A stretch of DNA of 64,000 bases from Leucaena leucocephala (taxonomy: Eukaryota; Streptophyta; Magnoliopsida; Fabales; Fabaceae), in contig CM073558.1 of NCBI GenBank assembly GCA_037074615.1, positions 6,067,501 to 6,131,500 of the forward strand, given 5' to 3'. Position numbers and translations under genes: made by a program. Shown here piece after piece: positions 1 to 11,100 of the stretch (the first letter of the stretch is position 1; each line of letters begins with the position of its first letter). The notes under the pieces are model-generated. The model was not told the DNA's origin and searched no databases. It saw nothing but the letters and a program-made list of their open reading frames with translations.

Positions 1-413
1 AATTAGGTACATGTTCATCACTAAAAAATATACCGAAACACAAAAAGTGATTATGTGGAGATAAGGAAGAATCAATTTCCCACTTAGTAAAGCCTTTACT
101 TAAAAAATGATTAAAAAAAATATAAATATTATAAAATGAAAGAAGGTGAGAAAGTTAGAAAGTAGAAGAAATAATAAGACAAATTTAAAAAGGGATATAA
201 GGGAATATTCATCTTTTGTTTATATGTTTATTAGTATAAATGTATCCTACATTGCCTTTGTTTATAAGTTATAACTATTAAAGAATAAAAAAATATTATA
301 AAAAAATAAAAATAAATATAATAATATTAACAATAAAAAATTCTTCTGAAATCATTTGTTAGAAAGATTATAAATTTATGATATTAAGATAATAAAGAAT
401 CTTAAGAGCTAAG

Positions 414-416
<3 letters not shown>
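1..416. other. AT-rich intergenic DNA
   Basis: Very AT-rich sequence with many in-frame stops in all frames. I see no gene, RNA gene or clear transposon end in it. Confidence 0.6.

Positions 417-451
<35 letters not shown>
417..451. repeat. (TA)n microsatellite
   Basis: About 17 uninterrupted TA units, seen directly. The array sits in AT-rich intergenic DNA, and about 400 further bases without a recognisable gene follow it. Confidence 0.95.
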
Positions 452-453
<2 letters not shown>

Positions 454-847
454 ATACATATGTATGGCTCCCATCTCATTTTTTACAATTATTATTTTTC
501 TATATTTATTCCTATACAATGCATTTATTTATTGTTATGATGCAGAAGACTTCAATTGTCTGCCACTTGCCAGAAACTTCAAAGCCCAATCCAAGTCGTT
601 TGAAATTTGAAGCCACACTTTCTTTTTTTGCTGGATTTTTTCAATATTCCAAATTCTCATTAATTGTGTTCATGAATTGATGCAATATATTATCATATAC
701 TGTCATATTTGTGATACTATTAAATTTTAAAGCAATGATAAATGACCGCTCAATTAAGCTTTATTTATTCAACTTCAGATAATATATATTATATATTTTA
801 GTATTTGAATTTCGTAGGGTTTTGATGACATTATAAAATATTTAATA

Positions 848-1197
848 CTCTATCCATCTTAAAATATAAGATCCCTTTATTTGAATTAACTTGTTCTATT
901 TTATAAGAATCTTTTTTTGAGTTTTTCTGAATAATAAATATTTTTCTACCTATTTTTCTCTCACTATTTTACTCATTAATACTCTTCCATTTAACAACTA
1001 TAAATGATGATATATTTAAAAAAATATATCTTTTATATATTTATTATTTTTAATTAATTTAAATTGTTTTGTCCAACAATACAATTAGGTTAAAATAATC
1101 TTATAATTTTTTTTTTGATAAAAATTTTTTTAAAAAGAAATTAGATTCACCCACCAGGTATAGCAAAATAATATTATAATATTTTGGAACGAGGGAG
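848..1197. mobile_element. Stowaway-like MITE
   Basis: The segment starts TA-CTCTATCC, runs into AAAATATAAGA, and ends with an inverted counterpart (AATATTTTGGAACGAGGGAG). The interior has the polythymine and CTCTCACTATTTTACTCATTA motifs shared with the elements at 6908 and 35592. A stretch around 1110-1165 is absent from those relatives and may be a secondary insertion. It is non-coding and non-autonomous. The ends are decayed, so the boundaries are approximate. Confidence 0.5.
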
Positions 1198-1221
1198 GAT
1201 TTTGGAAAGGGCTCAAACTTA

Positions 1222-1717
1222 GTGCATGTTTGGATTCAGCTTATACGAATCCATTTTAGCCAAAATCTCAGTTTGAAATTTTTTTACACAAACAATAATT
1301 TTTGTCCAGAATTGATTTTGGCCAAAATCATGGTTTAAAACCATGGTTTTGAATAAGGTACTGAAAATAGTTTTTGGAACAGTAAAAGAGTTTATGGACT
1401 ATCCAATTACTATTTTACCCCTATTTTTTCTTATACCTTCTCTCCTCTCTCCTCTTCATCCTATCTCCTCTTTCCTCTCTCTTCTCTACCCTCTCTCCTC
1501 TCTCCTATTTTTTCCCTACCCTCTCTCCTCTCTCCTATTTATTCTCTACTCTCTCTCCTCTCTTATACTTTAATCAAATCATACCCTTTTTGGTAATTTA
1601 TCAATATAAAAAGTGATTCTACTACTAATCATCCAAATATCTTTATTCTCAAAATCTATTCTCTAGAATCTATTCTTCCTAAAATCTATTCTCCAAAAAC
1701 TAATCCAAACATGCCCT
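1222..1717 (+). mobile_element. hAT-like MITE, copy 1 of 5, pyrimidine-tract family
   Basis: A roughly 495-bp element with inverted ends: GTGCATGTTTGGATTCAG on the left and CTAATCCAAACATGCCC on the right. The interior has a shared core (AGTAAAAGAGTTTATGGACT, then ATTACTATTTTACCCCTA) followed by a long CTCTCTCCTCTC pyrimidine tract. The same core and tract recur at 18019, 31206, 45008 and 59284. There is no coding capacity; the open frame through the CT tract is an artefact of its composition. The hAT-like label rests only on the end sequence. Confidence 0.6.
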
Positions 1718-1994
1718 CAGCGACAGCTCATGAGCCCAACAAAGTTAAAACGCGTAATGCCCAATTGTGCTCATAGTGCAACATCAAAGCTGCTATCTAG
1801 GACCAATGGAATTTAATGGGAATGGAGTTCTCAACAAGAGCACTATGCTATATGTGCAATATTTACTTACATGAGGATGGGATTTCAACATTTTTAAAAT
1901 TGAAATCTATAATAGTTTTTACGTAATAATTCTATATATGTCAGAAACAAAACACAACGATCAAGAAGAGTTTGAACATTTTCTTAGTTCCTCT

Positions 1995-2225
1995 TTTAAA
2001 ATATTCAGTCTTAATTATACAAATTAGTTAATTTTTTAAAAAAATTTAAAAATTAAATATACCATTTAATTATAAATAATAAAGATAAATTCATATTATA
2101 TACACTTTAATCTATTTAAATTAATCAATTCTTATACTAATTATAATTAACTAACTTATTTAATTTTTTTAATTTATCTAAAAAATCAATCAACCCTTAT
2201 AATTAAAATTGAAAATAATATATTA
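1995..2225. repeat. AT-rich MITE-like repeat
   Basis: The stretch has TTAATTATACAAATTAGTTAA on its left side and TTAGTTATAATTAA-type inverted motifs on its right, like the segments at about 7810-8095, 38030-38280 and 52750-53010. It contains no coding sequence. Boundaries are uncertain. Confidence 0.35.
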
Positions 2226-2289
2226 CATATATAGTCATGAGAGAAAAGAGAAAATTCGTCTTTTTTATAAGTTTAAATATCATCTTATT

Positions 2290-2420
2290 ATATGCAATCA
2301 TACTCAAGACATTACAAATAGTAATATAATTATTTCTCCTGAGATTCGAACATTAGTTTACTATATTGTTAGATAGTAGCTTTTTTTAATAGACTTAACT
2401 TTTATTAGTAAAAAAAACTA
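2290..2420 (-). repeat. possible SINE fragment
   Basis: On the minus strand a B-box-like GTTCGAATC lies at 2343-2351 with a weak A-box-like segment upstream, as in tRNA-derived plant SINEs. No clear tail or duplication is visible, so this is tentative. Confidence 0.3.
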
Positions 2421-2475
2421 TTTATTTTAATTTTAAATATATATGAGAAAAAATTGGCATAGCGTCATGTCTACC

Positions 2476-2745
2476 TAAAAGAAAACAATAGAAAATTGTT
2501 TGAAATGATTTAGATGTGAAAACAAAGGCCATTGGAAGCATAATGAGAAAGATAGATCATATAATAGTCATGAGAAAAAGGATAGGGAAAACAACAAAAG
2601 AAAAACACTCAATAAAATTATTGAGCAAGATAATTTGATTAATAATATATCTATAGATATAATTATTTATAGAGAATAATAATACTATACAATCTATATA
2701 GTCAACCCCAACCTCAATTAGTGTTGTTATATATTGATAAATTGA
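2476..2745 (+). pseudogene. RTE-type LINE 3' remnant (ORF C-terminus)
   Basis: Translation in shifting plus-strand frames gives eroded pieces of the same C-terminal segment found at 4024-4278: NRKLFEMI, then KQRPLEA, then RKTLNKIIEQDNLINNIS, corresponding to NRLRWFGH, RRPRDAP and RPKRILNEVFERDLLINNLS there. Many stops and indels show an old, dead copy. It ends near GTGTTGTTATATATTG, probably a decayed TTG-type tail. Confidence 0.6.
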
Positions 2746-3977
2746 TTGCCACATATTTGCTTTCATACCCAAAATAAAGGGAGGGTGAAGGGACAAATTT
2801 TAGCTTTTATCATAGAAACATATCTTCCATATGACACTGCATATTGCAACAGCGATTGAGCTTCATTTTTCCCTTCAAACGAACATGAGATATTCAAAAA
2901 GGGAACATCTTTGTAAATTAGCTCAATCCTTCCGGAGATTGTTATATTTCCTGTACCTCAGTAAAGTTTCATTCCCTAAACCAATCTTTTAGAATAAAAG
3001 AATAATTTAACAAGCATAGTAAAAGCTGAAGAAAAATCCGGGTAGAACCAATAACTAAAAGTCACCTTGAACATATTCCTTTACTTTTGCCCCAGCCATG
3101 GGATGCTTTGAGGCATATCTTAATTTTCTTTCTCCAAGTAAACAACCAATTCCAACCTCAAATGACACACTTCATAACAAGTTCGAAATTCAACAATATC
3201 ATGATCATTAACAGCTTACTTCCAACATTACTCACTCTACAAGATCACTTCAAATTTTCCCCCAACTAGATCTGAACATTCATCCCAGCTACAAACCTTG
3301 AATTCAAAATCTGTCAAACATGATCCTAAGGCTCCATTTTGCTAAAATTGTGTATAGATATCAGTTGAGACATTTTCCTTGAGCTTACAGTACTATATGT
3401 ATTTTTTTTCCACTTGTTTTATTAACCTCCAAATGAATTCAGAAACTCCATTTCAAGATTTGGCAGGCGTGGGACTGCCTTCATGAACTATCCGTATCCC
3501 TAGAAAGACAATAGAAAAATCTGATTAACAGTATCAAGTACATCGATCTAAAATATAAAAAGATGAAGAGAGTCACACAGTTCACAAGTCATAAACAGTA
3601 TAACTCATCCTGGGCTTTTTTATTTTTAAAGATTTAGACGGTAGGCATATAGCCTGATGGAGTTGTACCTGAAGATTTCAGTTACTAGCTGGTTAGGGCC
3701 AATTAGATACCAGAATCATTTAAAAAGTAACAACAAAAACTTCAAGCTAAAAGAGGCATGGCTAGTTGAAGCAAGGAATATTAGTGCCTTTAATTCCAAA
3801 TTTTGCTGACATATTGACTAGCTTCAGGAAAGCAGACGCATCTTTACTTTCTGTATTTGACATAAACCAGGCCAAAGACCAAAGTGCTGCAACCTCTGCT
3901 CAAGTGTATACTTTTTGTACCAATTATAGAGAACATGATAGCCAATATGAAGTAATACTCATGCATGAGGTAAAATG
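2746..3977. other. gene-free intergenic DNA
   Basis: Composition is less extreme than in the flanks, but no frame shows a recognisable protein, and the short open frames (for example 3087-3269) have no family resemblance or gene-like structure. It lies far downstream of the minus-strand gene at 5826-6617 and could hold distal transcript sequence. Nothing definite is seen. Confidence 0.5.
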
Positions 3978-3996
3978 TTTTTCTAACCTTGGTTCA
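3978..3996. repeat. target-site duplication, left copy
   Basis: TTTTTCTAACCTTGGTTCA (19 bp) is repeated exactly at 4502-4520, at the other side of the RTE-type LINE. It is a direct repeat in the same orientation. Confidence 0.9.
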
Positions 3997-4501
3997 ACAA
4001 CAACAATAACAAGCCTTATCTCATTAAATGGGGTCGGCTACATGGATCATACGATGCCATTGTGCTCTATCAAAAATTAAATCCTTAGATAGGTTATTGA
4101 TCAGGAGATCCCGCTCAAATACCTCGTTGAGTATTCTCTTTGGCCTTACTCTACTCCTTTTAACCGGAGTCCATACTGTTTGATCCACCCTTCTCATCGG
4201 TGCATCCCTTGGCCTTCTTTGCACATGTCCAAACCACCTAAGACGGTTCTCTACCAATTTCTCTTCAATAGGTGCCACTCTAACTCTTCCCCGTATTTAT
4301 TCATTACGAATCTTATCTTTTCTTGTATGCCCACAAATCCATCTCAACATCCTCATCTCAGCTACTCCAACTTTATGTTCTTGCTGTCTTTTTAAAACCC
4401 AACATTCACTTTCATAAAGCATTGTTGGTCTTATAACAGTGCAATAAAAATTTTCTTTTATTTTATCTGATACTTTCCGATCACATATAACCCCAATAGC
4501 C
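3997..4501 (-). mobile_element. 5'-truncated RTE-type LINE
   Basis: A 505-bp insertion bounded by a perfect 19-bp target-site duplication. Read on the minus strand, it encodes the C-terminal end of a non-LTR retrotransposon polyprotein: LYESECWVLKRQQEHKV, AEMRMLRWICGHTRKDKI, then (4278 to 4024) ENRLRWFGHVQRRP, RVRPKRILNEV and DRAQWHRMIHVADPI. These are the hallmark C-terminal motifs of this plant LINE class, which mobilises by target-primed reverse transcription. The minus-strand 3' end finishes in a TTATTGTTGTTGTTG tail, seen on the plus strand as CAACAACAACAATAA at about 3996-4011, as expected for RTE elements. Endonuclease and reverse transcriptase core are missing through 5' truncation, and at least one in-frame stop is present, so the copy is dead. 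The intact duplication suggests a fairly recent insertion. Confidence 0.88.
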
Positions 4502-4520
4502 TTTTTCTAACCTTGGTTCA
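4502..4520. repeat. target-site duplication, right copy
   Basis: Exact 19-bp repeat of 3978-3996, abutting the truncated 5' end of the minus-strand LINE. Confidence 0.9.
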
Positions 4521-5825
4521 TGAAGCTTTTTTTTTTTACTTTTGTTGGAAAGCCCTTATGACTGAGGTACAATATTCTCTAGAGGTTGTTCCACTAGCTC
4601 AATCTAAGATAAACTTTACCAATACAACAGATGGGATATACTCACTCATATCTGTAATAGTTCTGGCATACATTTATATGGGGATATCTTGCACAAAAAT
4701 GAACCCATAAAGGAATGGATACCTCACAAGAAGATGGTTATACAGACCCAAAAATAAACTAATAAACTCCTCAAGTGTCAGGATCAATTTCAAAGTAAGC
4801 CCACAATTTTTGCAAGTGAAGGCAAAGAACTGGCCACAATAACAAATGGACAGTAATCCAACAAAGACCACAAGAACACGGCAAAGCAGGTTAAATACAA
4901 TGCCAACTGCTGAGTTCCCACTCTACAGAAATACATTACATTAAAGAATTCTGATGGACAAAAGGGAATCAGTGACAGGTTGCAACTTCTAAGTATAAAT
5001 TCTAATTCATCCACACAAAAATATGAAACTACTGCAAAGGATTAAAAGAGATTAATAAAAAACATTGACTTTTTTATCCTCACATTTCACTTCAGTAGTT
5101 AGCTCAGAAATTTTAAACTTGAATTATCATAGGATCTTGAGCAAGTCACAATACTTAACTATAACAAAGTCATGGACCTGCTGGTAAAATGACTTATGTC
5201 AAACAAAAGTATAATCCATCCAAAGCACCAAAAACTGGAAAATTGTCTAATTTGACATGATTTACCTGACTATAGATCCCATTATTAAGGTCTAATTTGA
5301 CACCTATTTTTTCAACATTGTCACTGCAATCACACATCAAGCAATTTGTGGATGATCTAGTACCTGCACTTTCAAAAGTTAGAAACAAAATTGCCAAACC
5401 TGAAAGCTAAAGTCGAAGCAATTGCAACACTATTATAGGTACAAGATGATCGAAAGAACTGACCAAATTTGCAAGAGCATAGTATGATAGTAATATCTTA
5501 GTCAATAATACCACAGCAGGAAAAATAATTCCAGTAATATGATTACAATTTTGAGAACTAATTATTACTGCATATATTCACTTCCTAACTAAACATATAT
5601 ATCGTGCTTGCCATTCAGCTTAATGCTTCAGCCAAAGGTTCAATTTCCTATTTATACTCGGTACATTGTCCCCCCTGATACCTTGGCACAGTAAAAGCAG
5701 AATCTTGCATTTGAGATCAGCCTCAAAAACCCACCTTCGGGGAGCAATTGGGTACTTCTCAATCTTTATATCAAACATGAATCATACAGAACACTATAAA
5801 ACCAGCGCTTTCGGACGATTTGCTC
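4521..5825. other. 3' flank of the plastid-protein gene
   Basis: About 1.3 kb of moderately AT-rich sequence immediately downstream (minus sense) of the gene ending at 5826. It probably holds the 3' UTR. Short open frames occur but none resembles a known family, and I could not assign a further exon. Confidence 0.4.
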
Positions 5826-6617
5826 TTAGTCCCGCTCAAGCTCTTGATAAAACTTCAAAGCACCAAGCATGTATCCCTGCAAGACTCTTACTCGATCAAC
5901 CAATTTGTTAAATAAACTCAAAAAATACTTTGGACTTCCACTTTCCCTTTCACACCTATCCATCTTTTTCTTAATATCCTTCAGTATGTCCTTACATTCA
6001 TCCACCATTTCCAGGTACTCAAGTATACGACCGTGATAGGACTTGTTGCCATATGGATCTTTGTCCAATATCTCTTCAAATCCAATCTTCACGAGCTCCA
6101 ACTCCTCGCTGCAACTATAAATATGGGACTTCAACTCCAGCCATGCTTGATCGTCAGGTTTCATTTTCGTAAAATCGTAGACTACTGGAATTTTCTCCTT
6201 GAGCTTCAAGTACCGCACGGAGCATCCATGAAATAGTTTGCGAGCAGGCCCAATTAACTCCTCTATTTCTCTCTCCTCAAGCATCGATTCTTCCACGGAA
6301 GCCACGGGAGACGACACCATGCACTTGGAAACTAACGCATTCCCATAAAACCCATTGAAGAATAATGCCGATACCGAGGCTAAAGTGGCATAAGAGGCGA
6401 TTTTGGGGAAAGAGTCCAGAAATTGGTTTAAAGGGGTTTGAGGAATTTGGGAATTCGGCCGATTCGAGTCAGATGAAGCTCTAACGGAGGGAGATAGAAA
6501 GGGCACAGGAGGCGAGAGAAATTGGGAAGAGACGGATCTTTGCAGCGATGGATAATAGTAATCAACTGAGTAACCGAGCCGTTGGTGACGGTGGTGAAGA
6601 CGAGCAAGGGACTCCAT
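5826..6617 (-). CDS. probable plastid-targeted protein of unknown function
   Basis: A single-exon minus-strand open frame. An upstream in-frame ATG at 6707 would give 293 residues, but the ATG at 6617 is preferred (263 residues). From there the N-terminus (MESLARLHHRHQRLGYS and onward) is rich in Ser, Arg and His and poor in acid for about 55 residues, like a chloroplast transit peptide. A short hydrophobic stretch (ASYATLASVSALFFNGFYG) follows and may contact a membrane. The C-terminal two thirds are highly charged and probably helical (EEREIEELIGPARKLFHG; the LEMVDECKDILKDIKKKMD region; KLVDRVRVLQGYMLGALKF). No catalytic motif is recognised. Intact coding, balanced codon use and domain-like organisation support a real nuclear gene. 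I do not know the family; plastid location is an inference from the leader. Confidence 0.75.
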   Translation of the reverse strand: MESLARLHHRHQRLGYSVDYYYPSLQRSVSSQFLSPPVPFLSPSVRASSDSNRPNSQIPQTPLNQFLDSFPKIASYATLASVSALFFNGFYGNALVSKCMVSSPVASVEESMLEEREIEELIGPARKLFHGCSVRYLKLKEKIPVVYDFTKMKPDDQAWLELKSHIYSCSEELELVKIGFEEILDKDPYGNKSYHGRILEYLEMVDECKDILKDIKKKMDRCERESGSPKYFLSLFNKLVDRVRVLQGYMLGALKFYQELERD

Positions 6618-6907
6618 CGTCAGCTGCGTCTTCGTATGCGCTTGTGCGAAGAAGACGACAACGAAGAGAAACTCAGACCTTCGATCGCAACTGATGACCA
6701 CAGCCACCTCTTGAGGGTTAAACCGGAGATCATAACGAAACGAACAATGTTAGACGATTCAATTACAGGGAAAAAATGCCGCAGTGTGCGTTAAGCTTGG
6801 ATGAGAGCACCCGAACGACGTCATGTGATCTCAGTCGTTCGATTTGTCTGATGATCTTTCTTACGACATCAATTCATTTTAATCCGCTGATAGTCTTTAT
6901 CCTGTTA
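6618..6907 (-). promoter_or_regulatory. 5' leader and promoter region of the plastid-protein gene
   Basis: Less AT-rich than the surroundings and immediately upstream (minus sense) of the 6617 start. It contains the alternative in-frame ATG at 6707. No convincing TATA box could be placed. A MITE begins at 6908, so the compact promoter may be only about 290 bp. Confidence 0.35.
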
Positions 6908-7197
6908 CTCCCGCCGTACAGAATATAAGATCCCTTTTATTTTTTAATTCGCTTGTGCTAAAATATATTTATCTCAATAATAAATATATATATATTATCC
7001 TTATTTAATTTTATTCTCTCTCAATAATAAATATATTATTTCTCATTATTTTACTTATTATTACTCTCTTATCTAACTACTATAAATAAGAATATATTTA
7101 AAATGTATATTGTATATTTATTATTTTTAATTAATTTATATTATTTTTTGAAAATACAGTTTAGTTAAAATATTCTTATATTTTGGGACTGAGGATG
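6908..7197. mobile_element. Stowaway-like MITE
   Basis: The element starts after TA with CTCCCGCCGTACAGAATATAAG and ends with the inverted counterpart CTTATATTTTGGGACTGAGG, followed by a TA-containing flank. The interior motifs match the elements at 848 and 35592 (TTATTCTCTC, ACTATAAATAAGAATATATTTAAA). It is non-coding and lies directly upstream of the minus-strand gene at 5826-6617. Confidence 0.55.
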
Positions 7198-7456
7198 TAA
7201 TATATAAGAAATATTTTAAAAACAAACTTTGATTCAAAATATAAAAAATTTTATGATAATTAATAGTTATTTTCTATTTTTACTCTTTAAAAAAATAGAC
7301 GTGGCAAAAAATAAATATTTATTTATAAATTATTTTTTAATAAGGGTAACAGAGATAAATTTTATCTAATTTAAAACATATTAAATAATTTAATTTATAG
7401 TATTTAATTTATATAAATTAATTAATAATATTTTATATATTAAATTGGAGTGTACA
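7198..7456. mobile_element. second MITE-like repeat
   Basis: An AT-rich segment similar in order to 22600-22877: AGACGTGGCAAAAAATAAAT, AATTTTATCTAATTTAAAACATATTAAATAATTTAA, AATTAATTAATAA, then GGAGTGTA at the right edge. The two stretches look like copies of one family. The left end is decayed. Confidence 0.4.
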
Positions 7457-8131
7457 CTTACTTGGCTTTGAGCACTAAATGCTATGACCTGTTATTTTCT
7501 TTTATTTTTTTAATTTAAAAGGTTTTAGGGAGAATGAGATAAAAGAAGCGTTGAGGTAGGTAATGGATAAAATAGTCTCCCAAGATGGTCTAATACCAAT
7601 AAACTTTCCAAATATTTAGATGGAATTAAAATTTTGAGCATATTTATATAAATGGCCTTCACTTTTTGTTAGTCGGCGCTAATGACAAGGGAATTACTAA
7701 AAAAAGAAAGAGATCGATGGGATTTGATTACTAACCTTTTCGTTGACAAAAATATATTAACCATCGGGTCCCTATGGTTTTTAGTAATATAAGAAAAAAT
7801 ATCACCCTGCTAATATTTAATATAAAATATAATTAGAAAATTAATATTAATTCTAAATATAAAAATTAATTAAAAAATTAATATTAATTATAAATATAAT
7901 ACATATTTTATATATATTAATATTTTTTAAAATTATATATATTGATACTTTTTTAATAATAATAGAATAAAAGATAGAGGGGAGTTAAGAAATATGGTTA
8001 AGATATTTTATATAAATATATTATATTAACTAATTTAATAAATTTTATTAATTTAATTAAATTAGTTAAATATATCGTATATTGAGGACTAGAGAAATAT
8101 ATAAGAATAATGATTAAGTTATAGAATAAAT
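7457..8131. other. AT-rich intergenic DNA with a MITE-like segment
   Basis: No gene is seen. The part from about 7810 to 8095 (TTAATATAAAATATAATTAGA at the left, AATTAAATTAGTTAAATATATCGTATATTGAGGACTAG at the right) resembles the 38030-38280 segment and is probably an old MITE. Confidence 0.4.
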
Positions 8132-8142
8132 ATAACAACTTT
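8132..8142. repeat. candidate LINE target-site duplication, left
   Basis: ATAACAACTTT lies just outside the poly(T), i.e. the minus-strand poly(A) end, of the LINE. The same 11 bases occur at 14233-14243. Short AT-rich matches can be coincidental, so this is tentative. Confidence 0.45.
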
Positions 8143-8199
8143 GTTTTTTGATACAAGATAGGGGTGAAACCAAGTTATAAAGTAAACTAATTAAGAGGA

Positions 8200-11100
8200 A
8201 GTAATTCCTAAACTATCTTTAGATACAAGAGAGAGTTGACCTAAATAATGATTGTTTAGCCAATGAATTCGCAACCAATTAACCATCCTTAGAATATAAG
8301 TGATTTCCACCTCCTATACATGCTTCAATAATGATAGAATGTGTGTCAACAGAAGACTACATGCATGATTTTCCTCCATATGATGAATAGATTCAACAAT
8401 ATTTTTTGCATCAGATTATGATTTTCTTAAACCTTAAATCCTAAGCCAGAGCTTCTTGACCTTCAAGGATTGCCCATAGTTTAGCTTTAATGTACTGTAA
8501 GAATCTATTATATAGGTAAATCTCGCAATCTAGTTCCAGCCATAGTCTCTTATAATACCCCCACACCTAGCCTTATTTTGAGACCTCTTCACAGACCCAT
8601 CAACATTTGTTTTTACCTAATCCCTCAATGGAACTTCCCACTAAACAACAAACATATTTATGCCATTAGGAACAATTTGTATTTGTTGGCACACAAAACT
8701 TTGCCATGCCCACTTGAGAACTAATAACAGCTCTTAAGGTTTAGTGAAATCAACTTCAAACATTAATCTATTCCTCCATTTCCATAAATACCAAATCCAG
8801 ATCCCCCACATTAGTTTCTAGTCATCCAAGTCAGATAAACCTATATTCTTCTTGAAATTCATAGCAAATCAATCATTTAAATTTGTAGAGAAGAACTAAA
8901 ATTGGTATGATGGCTTAATACTGGCACATCATACTTTCCTAGCATACTCACAATCCCTTAAAATATGCAAGGTATCCTCTATACCTTGATTATAATGTTG
9001 ACACATAGCTGTTGATGTTGACTAGGTATTTCTCCAAGCATTTATGGGTAACCAATTATTAAAGGCAATCAATATTAATGTTCTTATACGTTATGTACCT
9101 TCCCACCTCCATATCTCCTTAAAAATCATATTGAAATTGCTATCTAATAGTTGCTCTAGCAAATAGTAAGCATTCTTTATTGTAAATTTACCATCACTAG
9201 TTGCATTCCAAACAACAACATCAGAACCAACTCCCCAGGTAAGAGGCAATATAGTGACTAACTTTTGGAAAAACTAATTTGGAATAATAGTAGCTAGCAT
9301 TGTAAAATCCTAAGAACCATCAACTACCCAATCAATCACTTTATTGTTATTCTCTTCAGGAGGTAATATGTCGCAAGCAAAACTCTTTAATTCTCTTATC
9401 ATGAAATAACCAGTTGTCATTGAAGAAGTTTACCTTCTGACTATCCCTAACATGCCCTCTCAACCCCTTTTCCATAATATTCTTTTGATCTGATATAAAT
9501 TTCCATAATGCAAAATCTCCCTTCCTAGCTTCGAGCAAGTTGTCTTTATTATGCAACCTATAATTATGTAATAAGACATCCGCCCACAATCCTTTTGAAC
9601 TTTGAACCAGTTTCCAATCTATATTTGCTCTATACGCATTATTCATCTTATCCAATATTTTAAAACTAAGACCCCCATGAGATTTAGGCCTGGCAATTTG
9701 GTCCCACTCGATTGGATGGTATATGTTATTGCTAATATACCACCATATGAAGTCCCTTTGTATTTTCTCCACTTTATGACACATCTAATAGCTTGCATAT
9801 GATACAATGGAATTGTACTTAACACTGACTTGGCTAATGTAATTCGCCTGCAACAGTTAAAGTGTTAGCCTTCCATGACTCTAATTTAGATTTCACCCTA
9901 TTAATAATATGTTGGAAAGTTTCTCTAGGTTTTCTCCCTATAGAAAAATCCAAATACTTCTCAATATCAGTAAAATTAACAATACTAGTCATCTCACTAA
10001 TCCTGTGAGTAGTGCCCCTTGTAACATTTGGCAAGAAAAATATAGAAGATTTAACTTTGCTAATTGTTTATCTCGATGCCCCACAAAATTGATCAAATTT
10101 ATCTAGTATACATTGAGCTTGTTTCTCAGTTGCCCCTCCACAAAGTAGTAAATCATCTGCAAACTTACGATAAGATATATTTGGACCCCTATTCTTAACA
10201 TGGATGGGCTTCCAATAGCTAGAAACTACTACATCATTAATAAGATGAGATAATCTGTCGATACGCAAAATAAACAATAAAGGTGAAATATGATCTCTTT
10301 GTCAAAGACCCCTTTTAGGGGAAATATATTCAATTTGCATACCATTCCAAAGGATATTATAAGAAACTGAAGTAACACAACTCATAATTAAAGTAATGAA
10401 ATCATTTTCAAACCCGACTTCCATAAGCACTTGAAGCAAAAAATCTCAATGAATCATGTCGTATGTTTTTTCCAAGTTAATCTTGCAAGCCATCAAGCCC
10501 TTCTTTCCTTTAGATTTCTTCACCTCTTAATCTATTCACAATCACCTTAGAAATAATCTTGTAGTGGACTGTACATAGGGATATAGGTTTAAAATGGCCC
10601 ACCATATAAGGGCTCTACCTCTTAGGGATTAAGTTTATAAGAGTCTTGTTAGTCTCTTCATTAATCACCTTTTCCATAAATTTAACAAACCTACACACTG
10701 ACCTCCCACCTTATTCCAATTTGATTGCTAAAAAATAAGCGAGAAACCATCAGCACTTGGAGCTTTACAAGGCCACATTGACATAATTGCTCTTTTAATT
10801 TCCTCCTTTGACGGAATAGAGGCCATATTCATCAACAAATCATAATTAATTGTAGGAAAGCTTATATTATTAGTAAGAACATAGGAGTCTGCAATATCTA
10901 TTCGATACAAAGATTTAAAATAATTAACCACCATTATGTTCAATTGTTGAACATCATCAATCCAATTGCCCGTATCGTCTTTTAAAGCAATAATTCTTTT
11001 CCTTCTCCTCCACATCTTAGTTTTTAAATAATATTGAGTATTCCTTTAAATAATATCGAGTATTCCGATTTATTTTCACAATCCATTGTGTCTAGGCTTT

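Noticed and set aside
1343..1573. Leu/Ser-rich open frame through the CT tract
   Set aside because: It lies within a MITE and exists only because the pyrimidine tract lacks stop codons; relatives of the MITE do not keep the frame.
3766..4080. 104-codon plus-strand frame
   Set aside because: No ATG at its start, no family resemblance, and its end runs into the antisense of the RTE element.
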